Source: Chionoecetes opilio
Taxonomy: Eukaryota > Arthropoda > Malacostraca > Decapoda > Majidae
Length of the DNA: 64,000 bases
Direction of reading: 5' to 3'
Assembly (NCBI GenBank): GCA_016584305.1
Contig: JACEEZ010009345.1
Coordinates: 794,889 to 858,888 of the forward strand
A model generated the notes under the pieces. That model ran no database searches, had not been told where the DNA came from, and saw nothing but the letters and a program-made list of their open reading frames with translations. Positions 1 through 11,010 of the stretch are shown here, one piece after another. Made by a program: the position numbers and the translations under genes. Position 1 is the stretch's first letter, and every line of letters starts with the position of its first letter.

Positions 1-890
1 TGGGGAAGGGAATGGGTGTTGGTGGTTGGGGAAGGGGATGGGTGTTGGTGGTTGGGGAAGGGGATGGGTGTTGGTGGTTGGGAAAGGGGGTGGGTGTTGG
101 TGGTTGGGGAAGGGGATGGGTGTTGGTGGTCGGGAAGGGGATGGGTGTTGGTGGTCGGGGAAGGGAATGGGTGTTGGTGGTTGGGGAAGGGGATGGGTGT
201 TGGTGGTTGGGGAAGGGGATGGGTGTTGGTGGTTGGGAAAGGGGGTGGGTGTTGGTGGTTGGGGAAGGGGATGGGTGTTGGTGGTCGGGGAAGGGGATGG
301 GTGTTGGTGGTCGGGGAAGGGGATGGGTGTTGGTGGTCGGGGAAGGGGATGAGTGTTGGTGGTCGGGAGGGTGGTGTGGGAAGGGGATGGGTGTTGGTGG
401 TCGGGGAAGGGGATGGGTGTTGGTGGTTGGGGAAGGGGGTGGGTGTTGGTGGTTGGGGAAGGGGATGGGTGTTGGTGGTTGGGGAAGGGGGTGGGTGTTG
501 GTGGTTGGGGAAGGGGATGGGTGTTGGTGGTTGGGGAAGGGGGTGGGTGTTGGTGGTTTTGGAAGGGGATGGGTGTTCGGTGGTTGGGGAAGGGGATGGG
601 AGTTAGTGGTGGGGGAAGGGGATGGGTGTTGGTGGTTGGGGAAGGGGATGGGAGTTAGTGGTTGGGGCAGGGGATGGGTGTTGGTGGTGGGGGAAGGGGA
701 TGGATGTTGGTGGTGGGGGGAGGGGATGGATGTTGGAGATGGGGAAATGGAATGGGTGGGTGTTGGAAGTGGAGATGTGGGTGAGAACGGAGGTGGGTGT
801 TGGGGGAAGGGGATGGGTGTTGGAAGTGGGGATGTGGGTGGGAACAGGGGTGGGTGTTGTGGGATGTGGGTGGGTATTGGGGATGAAGTA
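1..890. repeat. G-rich 26-bp minisatellite
   Basis: A tandem array with a 26-bp unit (core GGGGAAGGGGATGGGTGTTG followed by GTGGTT). About 27 units run to near 715, and a degenerate G-rich tail continues to about 890. Because 26 is not a multiple of 3, the same peptide pattern appears in all three plus frames, which explains the long Gly/Trp/Val open frames here; they are not genes. Each unit has several runs of three to four G, so the plus strand has high G-quadruplex potential. Unit variants (GGTC for GGTT, GGGAAAGGGGGT for GGGGAAGGGGAT) recur in blocks, suggesting local duplications. Confidence 0.95.
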
Positions 891-930
891 GAGTGAATAA
901 TAGCAGATTCTTGAAGGACTCCAGCAGCAT

Positions 931-931
<1 letters not shown>

Positions 932-966
<35 letters not shown>
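932..966. repeat. poly-C plus (CT)n microsatellite
   Basis: Ten C residues lead into about 13 CT dinucleotides. A TGACGTCA (CRE-like) octamer follows at about 981-988. The rest of 891-1021 shows nothing recognisable. Confidence 0.85.
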
Positions 967-970
<4 letters not shown>

Positions 971-1021
971 AACACCTCCTCTGACGTCATCAATATTATT
1001 CGCGGGCCTGTTGGAGCGTGG

Positions 1022-1877
1022 CCACCGAGATGATAAGGCCTGGTACATCGCCCGTGACGTCACACCATAAGGATACCACCCGCTCCGCATCCCGTACAAG
1101 TTTACCTACCTAATATAATGTTTATCAGTATAAAAGATATACTGTTATCTTCGGAAATGTTTGTTCTATAATATTATCAAATAAAAAACCATAAAACACA
1201 CAAAGAAAAGGCCATTATGAGACTTTCAAGAAATATGCATTAACTTAAACTCTTCGCCATTTAATATTTTGCCCGCAAATATTTTACATGGAGAATATCA
1301 ATATAAGCGGAATTTAATTAGCTTTCCATTGATATATTTCGTTTAGTGATAAATTAATTAGCGGCATGCATAAATTAGCGTTAACTAAATATAAAAAATC
1401 ATGAAATCGGGTAATTTCCTACCTAATATATGTTTATCAGTATAAAATATGTACTGTTATCTTTGGAAATGTTTGTTCTATAATATTATCAAATAAAAAA
1501 CCGTAAAACATACTAAAGAAATGCCATTATGAGACTTTCAAGAAATATGCATGAACTTAAACTTTTCGCCATTTAATATTTTGTGAAAAAACTTTTTACA
1601 TAGAGAATATCAATAGAAGCGAAATTTAATTAGCTTTCCATTGATATATATTTTTTTCTGATAAATGAATTAGAACCATGCATAAATTAACGTTAACTAA
1701 ATAAATAACATCATCAATCGGGAAAAATTACCAGATTTCATGATGCTATTCAAAACAGTATATCTTTTATACTGATAAACATTATATTAGGTAGGTAAAC
1801 TTGTACGGGGGGCGGAGCGGGTGGTATCCTTATGGTGTGACGTCACGGGCGATGTACCAGGCCTTGTCTCTCGGTGG
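1022..1877. mobile_element. Foldback element FB1 (shared core, GC-rich arms)
   Basis: The outer arms form a long inverted repeat: CCACCGAGA then AAGGCCTGGTACATCGCCCG near 1022-1110 is mirrored at 1780-1877, and both arms contain GTGACGTCAC. Inside lies the AT-rich core shared with FB2-FB4 (markers TTTATCAGTATA, ATAATATTATCAAATAAAAA, GCATAAATTAGCGTTAACTA). Here the core is present as two direct units (about 1120-1395 and 1430-1735) and only the end is inverted, so this copy is rearranged. No coding sequence and no clear target duplication. Probably a non-autonomous DNA transposon; superfamily unknown. Confidence 0.75.
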
Positions 1878-2501
1878 TCTCGGTTGGAGGGATGAAACTT
1901 TTTTTCCCGCATTTTTACGGAAATAAGGCGTGGAAATGAATTATTTTTTGTGGATTAGAGGCGTATTTTGTGCGTCCTCTTGGAAGTATAATTATACTTA
2001 TTTAAGCTCCGCCCCTGCTTGCCATCACAAAATACGATTGTAGCGCTGCCAGACGCATCTACAGACGGAGCCGAAGGAAAATGTATCGTACATTCACTGG
2101 GAGAGCCAGACAGACCTCGCTCTCACAACACATATGGGGAGTTATAAGATTATTATATATGTTTCTGATGTTATATTGGTATCACTGTTTTATGTGAACT
2201 GGCTTTATTAGTCGCCTGTTCCTTGGAAATCCTTCAATAGGGGTGACCACTGACCATGATAGAAGTCTCCATTAAAAGAGTCAATTTAATTTTAATTACC
2301 ATGCCATTTGCACCTGTCCATGCACGTCATTCTCACATCTTCCTGTCCTCATTCACACCTTACCCCCTTCTCTCTCTCTCTCTCTTGCTATATCCTCCCA
2401 TTTAACACAAGGGTTCGTCTTCTCACACTACCAGCATTTATTCTTCTCTTAATATCCTTTTTGTCATGCTTTTATCTCCTTTTTAACTTCTGTACGTCAT
2501 T
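1878..2501. other. Intergenic, no gene recognised
   Basis: AT-rich sequence with a short (CT)n run near 2371-2389. An open frame at 2308-2532 is low-complexity Ser/Leu/Cys-rich and shows no family signature. Nothing else can be supported. Confidence 0.6.
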
Positions 2502-2602
2502 CTGTGCAACACGTTCTCCTTGGATTTCTTGAAGTCCTCGCTGGTGACCTTCTTCCGTCGATCGAATTCCCTCAGCGCCATCAGACCCGCCTCCGTGCAG
2601 AT
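2502..2602 (-). pseudogene. PSMC1: Fragment of 26S proteasome ATPase Rpt2 (PSMC1), C-terminus
   Basis: The minus strand reads [12 protein letters not shown], then [12 protein letters not shown] and [10 protein letters not shown], in one open frame of about 33 codons. This matches the C-terminal small AAA+ lid region of Rpt2/PSMC1, a subunit of the hexameric ATPase ring of the 26S proteasome regulatory particle, which unfolds substrates. Family members read ALRE-RR-KVT around the centre; here FD is inserted before RRKKVT. Homology stops abruptly after NVLHR, where the family goes on to a short hydrophobic tail and stop; here it reads MTYRS and then a stop. The upstream edge (2602) abuts a TTAGG-like tract with no AG acceptor, so this looks like a captured or broken gene piece, not a working exon. 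The family match is clear; calling it a pseudogene is inference. Confidence 0.75.
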
Positions 2603-2633
2603 GGTTAGATTAGGTTAGGTAAGGGTTAGGTTG
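2603..2633 (+). repeat. TTAGG-like tract
   Basis: Short imperfect run of the arthropod telomere motif (GGTTAGATTAGGTTAGGTAA). It lies against the PSMC1 fragment. Similar tracts occur at about 6203-6232, 6676-6960, 7545-7745, 8735-8755, 11700-11825, 20540-20560 and 37630-37740. Confidence 0.7.
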
Positions 2634-3511
2634 ACTACATGTAAGGTAACTTTGTGTGGGAATCACAATGAGGTTATTTTCAAGAAAATCCTGTGGTTAG
2701 TTTCGGAGCTACAGCCATGCGTAGAGGGCAGCCAGCTGCCGAAATCGGTGAACGCATGGGGAATATGTGGCCAGGCTGTCAACACCTCACCTTGCCTCTC
2801 TGGAGATGTTCGTATATCCATTATGTACATTTTTTGGGTGACATTCCTGTGTATGTTATGACAAATGTACCAGTTACATTGCATTTTTAAAGTAATTATA
2901 ACTATTACTAAAGAGATTGTTTATTATTTTAGTGTATTATGGCCAAATTACAAGTTTTATCATGCGTGCCACAAGTCTTAACAAAGGTTCGGACGCATTG
3001 AAAGATTCGCGGGATTGGAAAAATTGTTCCCAGATGTCACTGAAGAATTTCAATATTTGTGACATTAACTGTTAAGAGTTGATGTATATATCCGATCAAC
3101 GTGTTGAACCTACTCCTAATTAAATACAGTATCCTTTGCATGTCGTGCGCATGTTATGAATGTTGAATAGGATGAGAATTAAAGGAAAACAGAAACATTT
3201 ACTGGAGGAGGTCTGATAAGATTTTCTCATGCGCGCGATCTGATTGGCCAGGCTCTTGAAAGAACCATCCACACCCAAAAGAGTATATTTTTCCCAAGAA
3301 AAGTATAATTTTACTCGAGAGAGTGTATCTGGTCCCTTTTCAGTGCACGCAAAAGAGTAGAAAATAAGTGGGCGGAGCTTAAATAAGTATTATTCTGCTT
3401 TGTAATGTAGTCACAAACTACGCCTTAGGTGTTTTGAATGAACTTTCAACATATTTATGCAAAAAGAAAAAGGTCTAGATGATTACTTAAACTTAACCCT
3501 CAAACTAGTCT
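2634..3511. other. Intergenic, unclassified
   Basis: No gene, RNA or clear repeat boundary recognised. Short open frames (2631-2861 +, 3457-3642 +) lack family signatures, and the second runs into the FB2 arm. CG- and AT-rich patches alternate. Confidence 0.5.
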
Positions 3512-4404
3512 ATAGGTGCCTTGCACTGACGTCACGATCTAGCGGCTTCAAGCCAAATGCCGCCCGTCGGAGCGAGCTGGAGGACCAACAAACTCCACTT
3601 GCCGCCCGTGTTTGCCAGCTTAATGTAATTTTCCCCTACTAAATATATGTTTATTAGTATAAAAGGTACACTGTCATCTTCGGAAATGTTTGCTCTATAA
3701 TATTATCAAATAAAAAACCGTAAAACACACTAAAGAAATGCCATTATGAGACTCAAGAAATATGCATGAACTTAAACTCTTCGCCATTTAATACTTTGCG
3801 AGAAAACTTTTTACATGGAGAATATCAATAGAAGCGGAATTTCATTATCTTTCCATTGATATATTTGGTTTTCTGTTAAATGAATTAGCAGCATGCATAA
3901 ATGAGCGTTAACTAAATAAATAATACCATCAATTGGGGAAAATTACCCGAATTCATGATGTTATTTATTTAGTTAACGCTAATTTATGCATGCTGATAAT
4001 TCATTTATCAGAAAACGAAATATATCATTGGAAAGCTAATGAAATTCCGCTTCTATTGATATTCTCCATGTAAAAAGTTTTCCCGCAAAATATTAAATGG
4101 CGAAGAGTTTAATAGAATATTAAGTTCATGCATATTTCTTGAGTCTCATAATGGCATTTATTTAGCGTGTTTTACGGTTTTTTATTTAATAATATTACAG
4201 AACAAACATTTCCGAGGATGACAGTATATCTTTTATACTGATAAACATATATTTAGTAGGGGAAAATTACCATAAGCTGGCAAATACGGGCGGCAAGTGG
4301 AGTTTGTTGGTCCTCCAGCTCGCTCCGACGGGCGGGATTTGGCTTGAAGACGGCGGCATTTGGCTTTAAGACGCTAGATCGTGACGTCAGTGCAAGGCAC
4401 CTAT
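3512..4404. mobile_element. Foldback element FB2
   Basis: A near-complete palindrome of 893 bp. The outer arm begins ATAGGTGCCTTGCACTGACG and includes TGACGTCAC, a CGATCTAGCG segment and GGAGGACCAACAAACTCCAC; the mirror image ends at 4404. The interior (about 3650-4250) is the same AT-rich core as in FB1, FB3 and FB4, with the symmetry centre near 3945-3960 around AATTACCCGAATTCATGATG. The arms bear no resemblance to those of FB1, FB3 or FB4 apart from the CRE-like octamer. No coding sequence. Confidence 0.85.
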
Positions 4405-4497
4405 TGTTTGCACACCATTTTATTGTTGCTTTCACACTCGTTCTGACATATATGAATACCGAATTACACTGAAATACACCCAAACACGTTTTTAAAG

Positions 4498-4668
<171 letters not shown>

Positions 4669-4858
4669 TGTACGATAATTTGGGTGTAGATTCGATAATT
4701 TTGTGTGCACTGTACGATAATTCTCTGCTGTAAGGATGGCAACCCTGAGTACTGAGTGGGTACTGGGTACACGGAGAGTATTCCGTCCATAAACCTTCAC
4801 GTCCACCAGCCCACCCATACAACACAGGTATGAGATCTTAGACACAGCTTCCTTTTAC

Positions 4859-5322
4859 CTACCGTAGATAACAGTAAAGTCGCCACCTGCAATCATGTCG
4901 CCAGGCGCCATATATTACGAATTATAGCATTACTACTGAGTTTTATGTGCCACTGAAGATGATGCACAGTAGTTTATATCATGATTGTATAATCTACTCT
5001 GTTTCAGCGTTGTTTTATGCTTTGTATCTGCAAGTATATACGGTTTCAAATGTCACTACGCGGTTTTTTTTCGTTGCAACGACGGCTGCGGGACACTCGG
5101 TAAATAAACACTAGATGGCGACTTTTTTGTTGGTAGCCACTTTGTAGATATTTTTGTCATTTGTTCATTTATAGCCATAATATGACACAGATGAAGACAC
5201 AGACTCTCCAGATAGCCCCTTCTAACTTTCCTGAAATCATGGATGTATAAGTATTAACGCCGCCACACGTCTGTAAACAGAAAAATTAATTGTCCTGGCG
5301 ATTTTACTGTTATCTACGGTAG
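4859..5322. mobile_element. MITE M1, complete copy (464 bp)
   Basis: Terminal inverted repeats start CTACCGTAGATAACAGTAAA at the left and mirror as TTTACTGTTATCTACGGTAG at the right. The interior carries recognisable blocks (GGTTTCAAAT, ATAAACACTAGATGGCGACT, GACTCTCCAGATAGCCCCTT) that recur in M1b and M1c. No coding sequence. A non-autonomous DNA transposon; superfamily unassigned. Confidence 0.85.
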
Positions 5323-5445
5323 TGTAACTATTACAGTCAAGTGAATTGTCCAACACAGTACAATGGCGGGGTGCGGACAGTATTTGTAAGATGAATAATG
5401 AATGTTGGAGATAAGGGTCCGGTGCTCACGTAACAGCAGGACAGG

Positions 5446-5769
5446 TACCGTAGATTACACTATAGTCGCCACCTGTACTGATGTCGCCAGCCACCATATA
5501 TTACGAATTTTAGCATCACTACTGATTTTTATGTGCCACTGAAGATGATACACAGTAGTTTATATCATGACTACAATCTACCCTGTTTCAGTGTTGTTTT
5601 ATGTGTTGTCTGCAAGTATATACGGTTTCAAATTTCCCTACTCGTTTTTTTTCGGGCGACGACGACGGTGGGAGGACACTCAGAACATAAACACTATCTG
5701 GTGATCTTAGTGTAGCCCGTTACCAACGTCGCCACTCTATTTTAATTTTAGTAACTTGTTCATTTATGG
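5446..5769. mobile_element. MITE M1b, right end missing
   Basis: Left terminus TACCGTAGATTACAC and the same block order as M1a, including GATGATACACAGTAGTTTAT and the GACGACGACGG segment. Similarity stops at GTTCATTTAT, where a different terminus beginning GGTAAATTTTTACGAT takes over at 5770. The missing right half is not found downstream, so this was a truncation, not a simple insertion. Confidence 0.75.
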
Positions 5770-5822
5770 GGTAAATTTTTACGATAGGATCAAACTTCCC
5801 TACACAATTGGGAGCATGGTTT
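5770..5822 (+). mobile_element. Isolated terminus of the GGTA inverted-repeat element
   Basis: GGTAAATTTTTACGAT followed by CAAACTTCCCTACACAATTG matches the ends of the 610-bp element at 11450-12059. Only this one end is present. A perfect palindrome AACTAGTTGCCATTT-C-AAATGGCAACTAGTT lies just downstream (about 5845-5878). Confidence 0.65.
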
Positions 5823-5879
5823 TTGTTTGAAAGCCTAACCTAAACTAGTTGCCATTTCAAATGGCAACTAGTTTTGTAC

Positions 5880-6385
5880 TGATAGTATATTATGTGGATG
5901 ACTTAAAATAAACACTATGGAATGACATAAGGCCGAAAATACGTAACAAAATATAACCGATAAAGTCTACGGAAATTACTTCCCTATTCCTGGAAAAATC
6001 TCTTGTAAAATTGGAAACGCTAAGCTGACCAAAAATGTTGGCTCAACGTATTATACTTACTGTCCTTAACACATCTATTTAGATTTTAATGAGTGCCGAT
6101 CTTAACTTTGCCTACATGGCCGATATTTAATTTCAGGTTCTTGAGAAAAACTAAGTCCAGCGAGATGCGCAATGGACGACGAGTTTGAGAAAGTAGGGCA
6201 GGTTAGGCTAGGTTAGAGCAGGTTAGGTTAGGTTAGTGCACAGCACGGGGGGGGGGTGAGGTGGGGCTGAGCCTCCCCCTCCCGTTAGGTTAGGGCAGGT
6301 TAGGTTATGTTAGTGCACAGCACGAGGGGCTCGAGGAGGGGTGCTAGGTTAGGTCTGTAGAGTTTTGTCATCTTTGGAATAAAGG
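5880..6385. other. Intergenic with TTAGG-like tracts
   Basis: AT-rich spacer followed by two imperfect GGTTAGGTTAG tracts (about 6203-6232 and 6283-6346), each followed by GTGCACAGCACG. This direct repeat of about 85 bp suggests a local duplication. No gene seen. Confidence 0.55.
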
Positions 6386-6636
6386 CTCAACCTCCTATCT
6401 TCTTCTTATAGCCAAGAAGCTTGGGGACATGGTGGAAACCGGGGTTTTTGGGTAGGGGAGCACACATATAAGGGAAATATGGCCCCGATAAAGTCTATGA
6501 ACTAGGGAAATTTCCCTAATTTAGGGATTTTTTGTGGGGGGCCATATTTCCCTTATGCGTGTGCTCCCCCACCCAAAAACCACGGTTTCCCACCATGTCC
6601 CCAAGCTTGTTGGCTATAAGAAGAAGATAGGGAGTG
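6386..6636. repeat. Large palindrome, about 250 bp
   Basis: CTATCTTCTTCTTATAGCCA at the left is mirrored by GGCTATAAGAAGAAGATAGG at the right. The arms share GCTTGGGGACATGGTGGAAA and ATAAGGGAAATATGGCC, with the centre near 6515. Probably a small foldback or MITE. Divergent relatives of the arm appear near 7110-7150 and 8830-8930. Confidence 0.75.
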
Positions 6637-7399
6637 GAGCTTTTGTTCTTAAGATTTACCGTAGACCCCCGCTAGTTCAGTAACCTAACCTGGACGTTGG
6701 TTGAGAAGCCTAACCTAAAGCAGGGATAACAGCAAAATGATGCATTTCCGACGATTTTGAATGTACCCATCATTCTTAACACATCAAAATACATAGGAAT
6801 AGAGTACTTATAACCTCATACTCAATTACTGGTTGAAAGTACCAAAATACCGACAAAATACCCTAGATCAAGGGGAATTTTCCTAACTAAATTTAACCTA
6901 ACCTTCTAGCCAAGGGGGGGTAATATAACCTAACCTAACCAAACTTAACCTAACCTAGCGGGGGTCGACCCCCCGATAATCTAACCACACGTCTATGAAC
7001 TTAGAAGAAATCCAATCCTATTTTTTTGTAGATATAGGGAATTTTTACAACAGCCCTAACTCAAAAACTATGTGGTTGCGATGCATATTTTGCACCCCAG
7101 CCAAATATCCTTTATTCCCCCAGGTTCCCAAGCTTGTTTTGGGGGACAGGGGGAAGTATGGGCAAACACTAGAATAAAACGGCTTTTTCTTCTTTGGTTA
7201 TAATGTCATAGGGGTAAAACTGCAGTTTAGTACAATGCTCCCTATTGACCAATACTCCCCTGACATAATTGGGGGAGCTACGCCTCAACAGGCAACCCCG
7301 CTACTTAACTAACCTAGCCTGGGTATTGATTACGTGACCGCTGAGGGGGTTCGACCCTCCCTACCCCCGTGTGTTATTTTGGTAAAACTCTTATAGAGT
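6637..7399. other. Intergenic, CCTAA/TTAGG-rich spacer
   Basis: Many scattered AACCTAACCT words (about 6676-6960) and a block related to the preceding palindrome (7100-7190). An open frame at 6995-7177 has no recognisable family. Confidence 0.5.
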
Positions 7400-7900
7400 C
7401 CTTTCTCGCCCTTATTAGTTGTTTTTTTTCCCTCCAGACCTTCACAGATCCCTTCACATACCTCTAAAACGTAATTGTAAAGTGGGGAAAAGACGTCCCC
7501 TTCAACCCACCTCCTCCCCTAAACGAACCTCCTGGACCCCTCAAAATATAATATGGTTAATATTACTAATCTAACCTCACTATAAGCAAACCTAACCTTT
7601 TAAATATCCTCCTAGGGAGACCCCTCAAAATATTTACTAACCTAACCTGATAAAATTTTAGTTTTTTCCAGCCCTTAGGTCTTGCTAGGAAGTTATTGGT
7701 GAGGTTAGGTAAGGTTATAGTGAGCTTAGGTTAGTAATATTATTTTGGGGGATCCAGGGGGGGTCGTTTAGGGGGGTAAGGGGGAGTTGAAGGGGGCATC
7801 TCTTCCCCACTTTATAATTACGTTTTAAAGATATCTGAAGGGATCTAAGAAGGTCTGGAGGAAAAAAAAATGCAAATAAAGGCGGGAGAAAACTAGAATT
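7400..7900. repeat. Inverted repeat with TTAGG-like centre
   Basis: The left arm has CTCGCCCTTATTAGTTG, TCCAGACCTTCACAGATCCC, TAAAACGTAATTGTAAAGTG and AACGAACCTCCTGGACC. The right arm mirrors these (CCACTTTATAATTACGTTTT, GGATCTAAGAAGGTCTGGA). The loop at 7545-7745 holds CCTAA words on one side and TTAGG words on the other. Likely a decayed foldback transposon. Confidence 0.7.
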
Positions 7901-8684
7901 TTACTGTTATTTTTCATTTCTGACGGGTCTTGTAAGGGTTAGAAATACTGCAAATTGTTAGATCTACAAGTTGAGGATGGTTAGTACATGCCTTGTAATG
8001 CTTTAAACTGCTGTAGAACCATGAAATCGAAGTAAATAACTTCAATGTAATGAAATCTCAGATACTGTTTACACAAAACTATAATAATTGGTTAGTATAA
8101 AAGAACTGGGTAAATTTACGGTTTAGGTCATCCCGCGATTTCAAGGCTCAAACATAGTTTTCCTGAATAGTTTTGATATGCTTTGAATGAATCTGTCATT
8201 GTACCCGTGTATGTAACAGAGAGATGTCTGACGAGTTAGGAAGCCCTTTGACTACCACCAACTATATACTGTTGGGAATACAAGCGAGCTGAAAGGCAAC
8301 TTTGGTATCCTTGTCCTTTGTTTGGAGGTCGGGGTAAGGTGAATCAAGAGGCCCTGGACATTGCCCCCCCTCGACACCGGGGGTCTGCCCTGTGTGAGAT
8401 TCGGGAAGAGAGATAAGGCATCCCTCTACAGGTCTACACATAACCAGTGCTAGTTGAGGGTGTTGTGAGGTAAGGATTTCTTGGTATTAGTAGGAAAAGG
8501 CGGCACTGTTGTTGTGGTGGCAATCAGTAGATAAACTTTAGTGGAGTCTGGGATCATAACATCACGCCCCCAATTGTGACTCCTGGTGGCAGCATAAGTT
8601 ATAGGTATGGCAGGAACATCGTTACAGATGATAAAAGCAACAAAGTCCTCGTTACAGAGCCCGCCAACTCCTGCGGAATATTAA
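7901..8684. other. Intergenic, nothing recognised
   Basis: Mixed composition; no open frame, RNA-like fold or repeat boundary that I can support. Confidence 0.5.
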
Positions 8685-9062
8685 CCTATCTTACTACGGC
8701 AGAAAGGTCTCAAGAATTATTTAAATTCAGCTTAGGTTAAGGTTAGGTTAGGTTTGGCCAAGGAAAATTGTTTTTTCTGGTGTTCTTTGATGTGATTCGA
8801 CTAATTTTGCTATTAATTTCTGGGACAAAGAACTTGTTTCCGAGTTCCCCCCCTCCATAAACTTAGGGGACCTGTGGGAAATCGGGTCTTTTGGGTGGGG
8901 GCACATCAGAACGAGATAATTGCAGTATAAATGTAGTCCAAAATCAATCAAAGCATATAAAAACCAGAGAAACTAATTTCCCTTCCAAAAACCTAACGTA
9001 ACCTTAACGTAACCTTAGCTAAATTTAAATAATTACTGGGGACTTGCTGCCATAGTAAGAAA
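8685..9062. repeat. Inverted-repeat element, about 380 bp
   Basis: The left arm TTACTACGGCAGAAAGG, then AATTATTTAAATTCAGC and TTAGGTTAAGGTTAGG, is mirrored at the right by CCTAACG/TTAACG words, GCTAAATTTAAATAATTA and TGCCATAGTAAG. The interior (8750-8980) resembles the arm of the 6386-6636 palindrome. Probable MITE carrying TTAGG-like words in its arms. Confidence 0.65.
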
Positions 9063-9628
9063 TGTAACCAAGCCACTAGGCATCAGTGTGAGCGCGAGCA
9101 GGTCCCGCACACCATATTCCTGCCTTCCCCTCCTGGCGCTGCTAATATCTTACAGCGTATCCGTAACTCTGTTATTAAGCCAGGTTCCAGTTCTAGTTCA
9201 GGGTTAGATCATGATCTGGTTCCGGTGTGACAGTATAGAAGAGCTATCCATCTAGACCTAGAGTACGTACAGGTGAGAGCTGTGCAGTGAAATAGTTCCG
9301 TCTCCAAATGATTAGCCTAAAAAGTTTAGAAATTTAGGAAAAATTTAGAAGTGATAAAAGTAAACAAAGATGGAGGAACCCTCCAGGACACCTTTTGATG
9401 GCTTTGACACTAAGGAAAAGGACTTATTAGGACTTAAAATGAACCAGAGAAGAGCTATAATGCAAGAAGACACAGTACACGAGATGATGGAAAAACTAGA
9501 GAAGATGGAAAGGAAAGTGTTTGTTTTGGAAAAAGAGAATAATATACTGAAAAATAGAGTGGATGAACTTAACTGTAAACAAGACAACGAAAAGGTAGTG
9601 AAAATGCATGCAGAAATTAATGCAGTAC

Positions 9629-10808
9629 CAAAGACTACTCTATACTGGACTTACTACTCATTTTGGGCTATTTCCAGTGGAGGCCAGTTTTGCGATTCAT
9701 GCCATTTTCGAACATCACTCCCTTTTCCCTTCCTATGGTTTATCAGTATATATGATATACCGTTATCTTCGTAAATGTTTGTTCTATAATATTATGAAAT
9801 AAAAAACAGTAAAATGCAATAAAGAAATGCCATTATGAGAGAGTTAAGAAATATGCATGAACTTAATATTCACTTGAACTCATCGCCATTTAATATTTTG
9901 CGAGAAAGCATTTTAGATGCTAGCGATAGAAAGAAGCGGATTTTCATTAGCTTTCCATTGCTATATTTTGTTTTCTGATAAATGAATCATAACCATGCAT
10001 AAATTAGCGTTAACTAAAAAAAATAACATCATCTATCGGGATAATTACCCGATGGATGATGTTATTTATTTAGTTAACGCTAATTTATGCATGGTTCTAA
10101 TTCATTTATCAGAAAATGAAATATAGCAATGGAAAGCTAATTAAATTCCGCTTCTATTGATATGTTGCATGTAAAAAGTCTTCACGCAAAATATCAAATT
10201 GCGATGAGTTTAAGTGAATATAAGTTCATACATATTTCTTCAGTCTCATAATGGAATTTCTTTAGTGTATTTTACAGTTTTTTATTTGATAATATTATAG
10301 AACAAACATTCACGAAGATAACAGTGTATCATTTATACTGATATGCCATAGTCTACTGTATTCATGGAACACTTTTTTACTTGCCGATACGATTGATGAT
10401 GTAATTTTTTTAGTTAATGCTAATTTAGGCATGGTGGTAATTCATTTATCAGAAAACGAAATATATCAATGGAAAGCTAATGAAAATCTGCTTCTTTCTA
10501 TCGCTAGCATCTAAAATGTTTTCTCGCAAAATATTAAATGGTGAAGAGTTAAGTGAATATTAAGTTCATGCATATTTCTTCATAGTCTCGTAATGGCATT
10601 TCTTTAGTGTATTTTACTGTTTTTTATTTGATAATATTATAGAACAAACAGTTACAAAGATAACGGTATATCATATGTACTGATAAACCTTAGGAAGGGA
10701 AATAGGGGTGATGTTAAAAAATGGCAGGAATCGCAAAACTGGCCTCCACTGGTCATGGGCGGGTTGGCGCGGGGCACGAGTAGCAAGTCCAGTATAGAGT
10801 AGTCTTTG
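9629..10808. mobile_element. Foldback element FB3 inserted in LINE ORF1
   Basis: Ends are CAAAGACTACTC and GAGTAGTCTTTG, flanked by near-identical 7-bp duplications (GCAGTAC at 9622-9628, ACAGTAC at 10809-10815). The arms continue with TATACTGGACTTACTACTC and CTCCCTTTTCCCTTCCTA. Inside are one complete palindromic core (about 9730-10345) and an extra half core (about 10395-10690), with the shared markers ATAATATTATGAAATAAAAA and GCATAAATTAGCGTTAACTA. The surrounding LINE reading frame shows exactly where it inserted. Confidence 0.85.
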
Positions 10809-10886
10809 ACAGTACATAAGAAATTGAAATTGGCACAAGAGGAAATTAAAGATGAAAGAAAGACATGGAAGATAGAACAAGAAATA

Positions 10887-10936
10887 GACCAAGAAAGCTT
10901 ATGTCAAATAATTATTTGACATAAGCTTTCTTGGTC
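10887..10936. repeat. Perfect 50-bp palindrome P1
   Basis: GACCAAGAAAGCTTATGTCA plus AATAA, followed directly by its exact reverse complement with no spacer. It overlaps P2 by 6 bp. Confidence 0.95.
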
Positions 10937-11010
10937 AGATTTTTCTTTTCTTTTTCTTGATCTTCTATTATAATAGAAGATCAAGAAAAAGAAAAGAAAA
11001 ATCTGACCAA
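10931..11010. repeat. Perfect 80-bp palindrome P2
   Basis: Left arm TTGGTCAGATTTTTCTTTTC onward to TCTATTA. The right arm is its exact reverse complement and is also genuine ORF1 coding sequence (DQEKEKKNLTK). The left arm therefore looks like an inverted copy of adjacent ORF1 sequence. Confidence 0.95.

Noticed and set aside
12..896. 294-codon Gly/Trp/Val open frame and two others
   Set aside because: Direct translation of the 26-bp minisatellite; the same peptide appears in all three frames.
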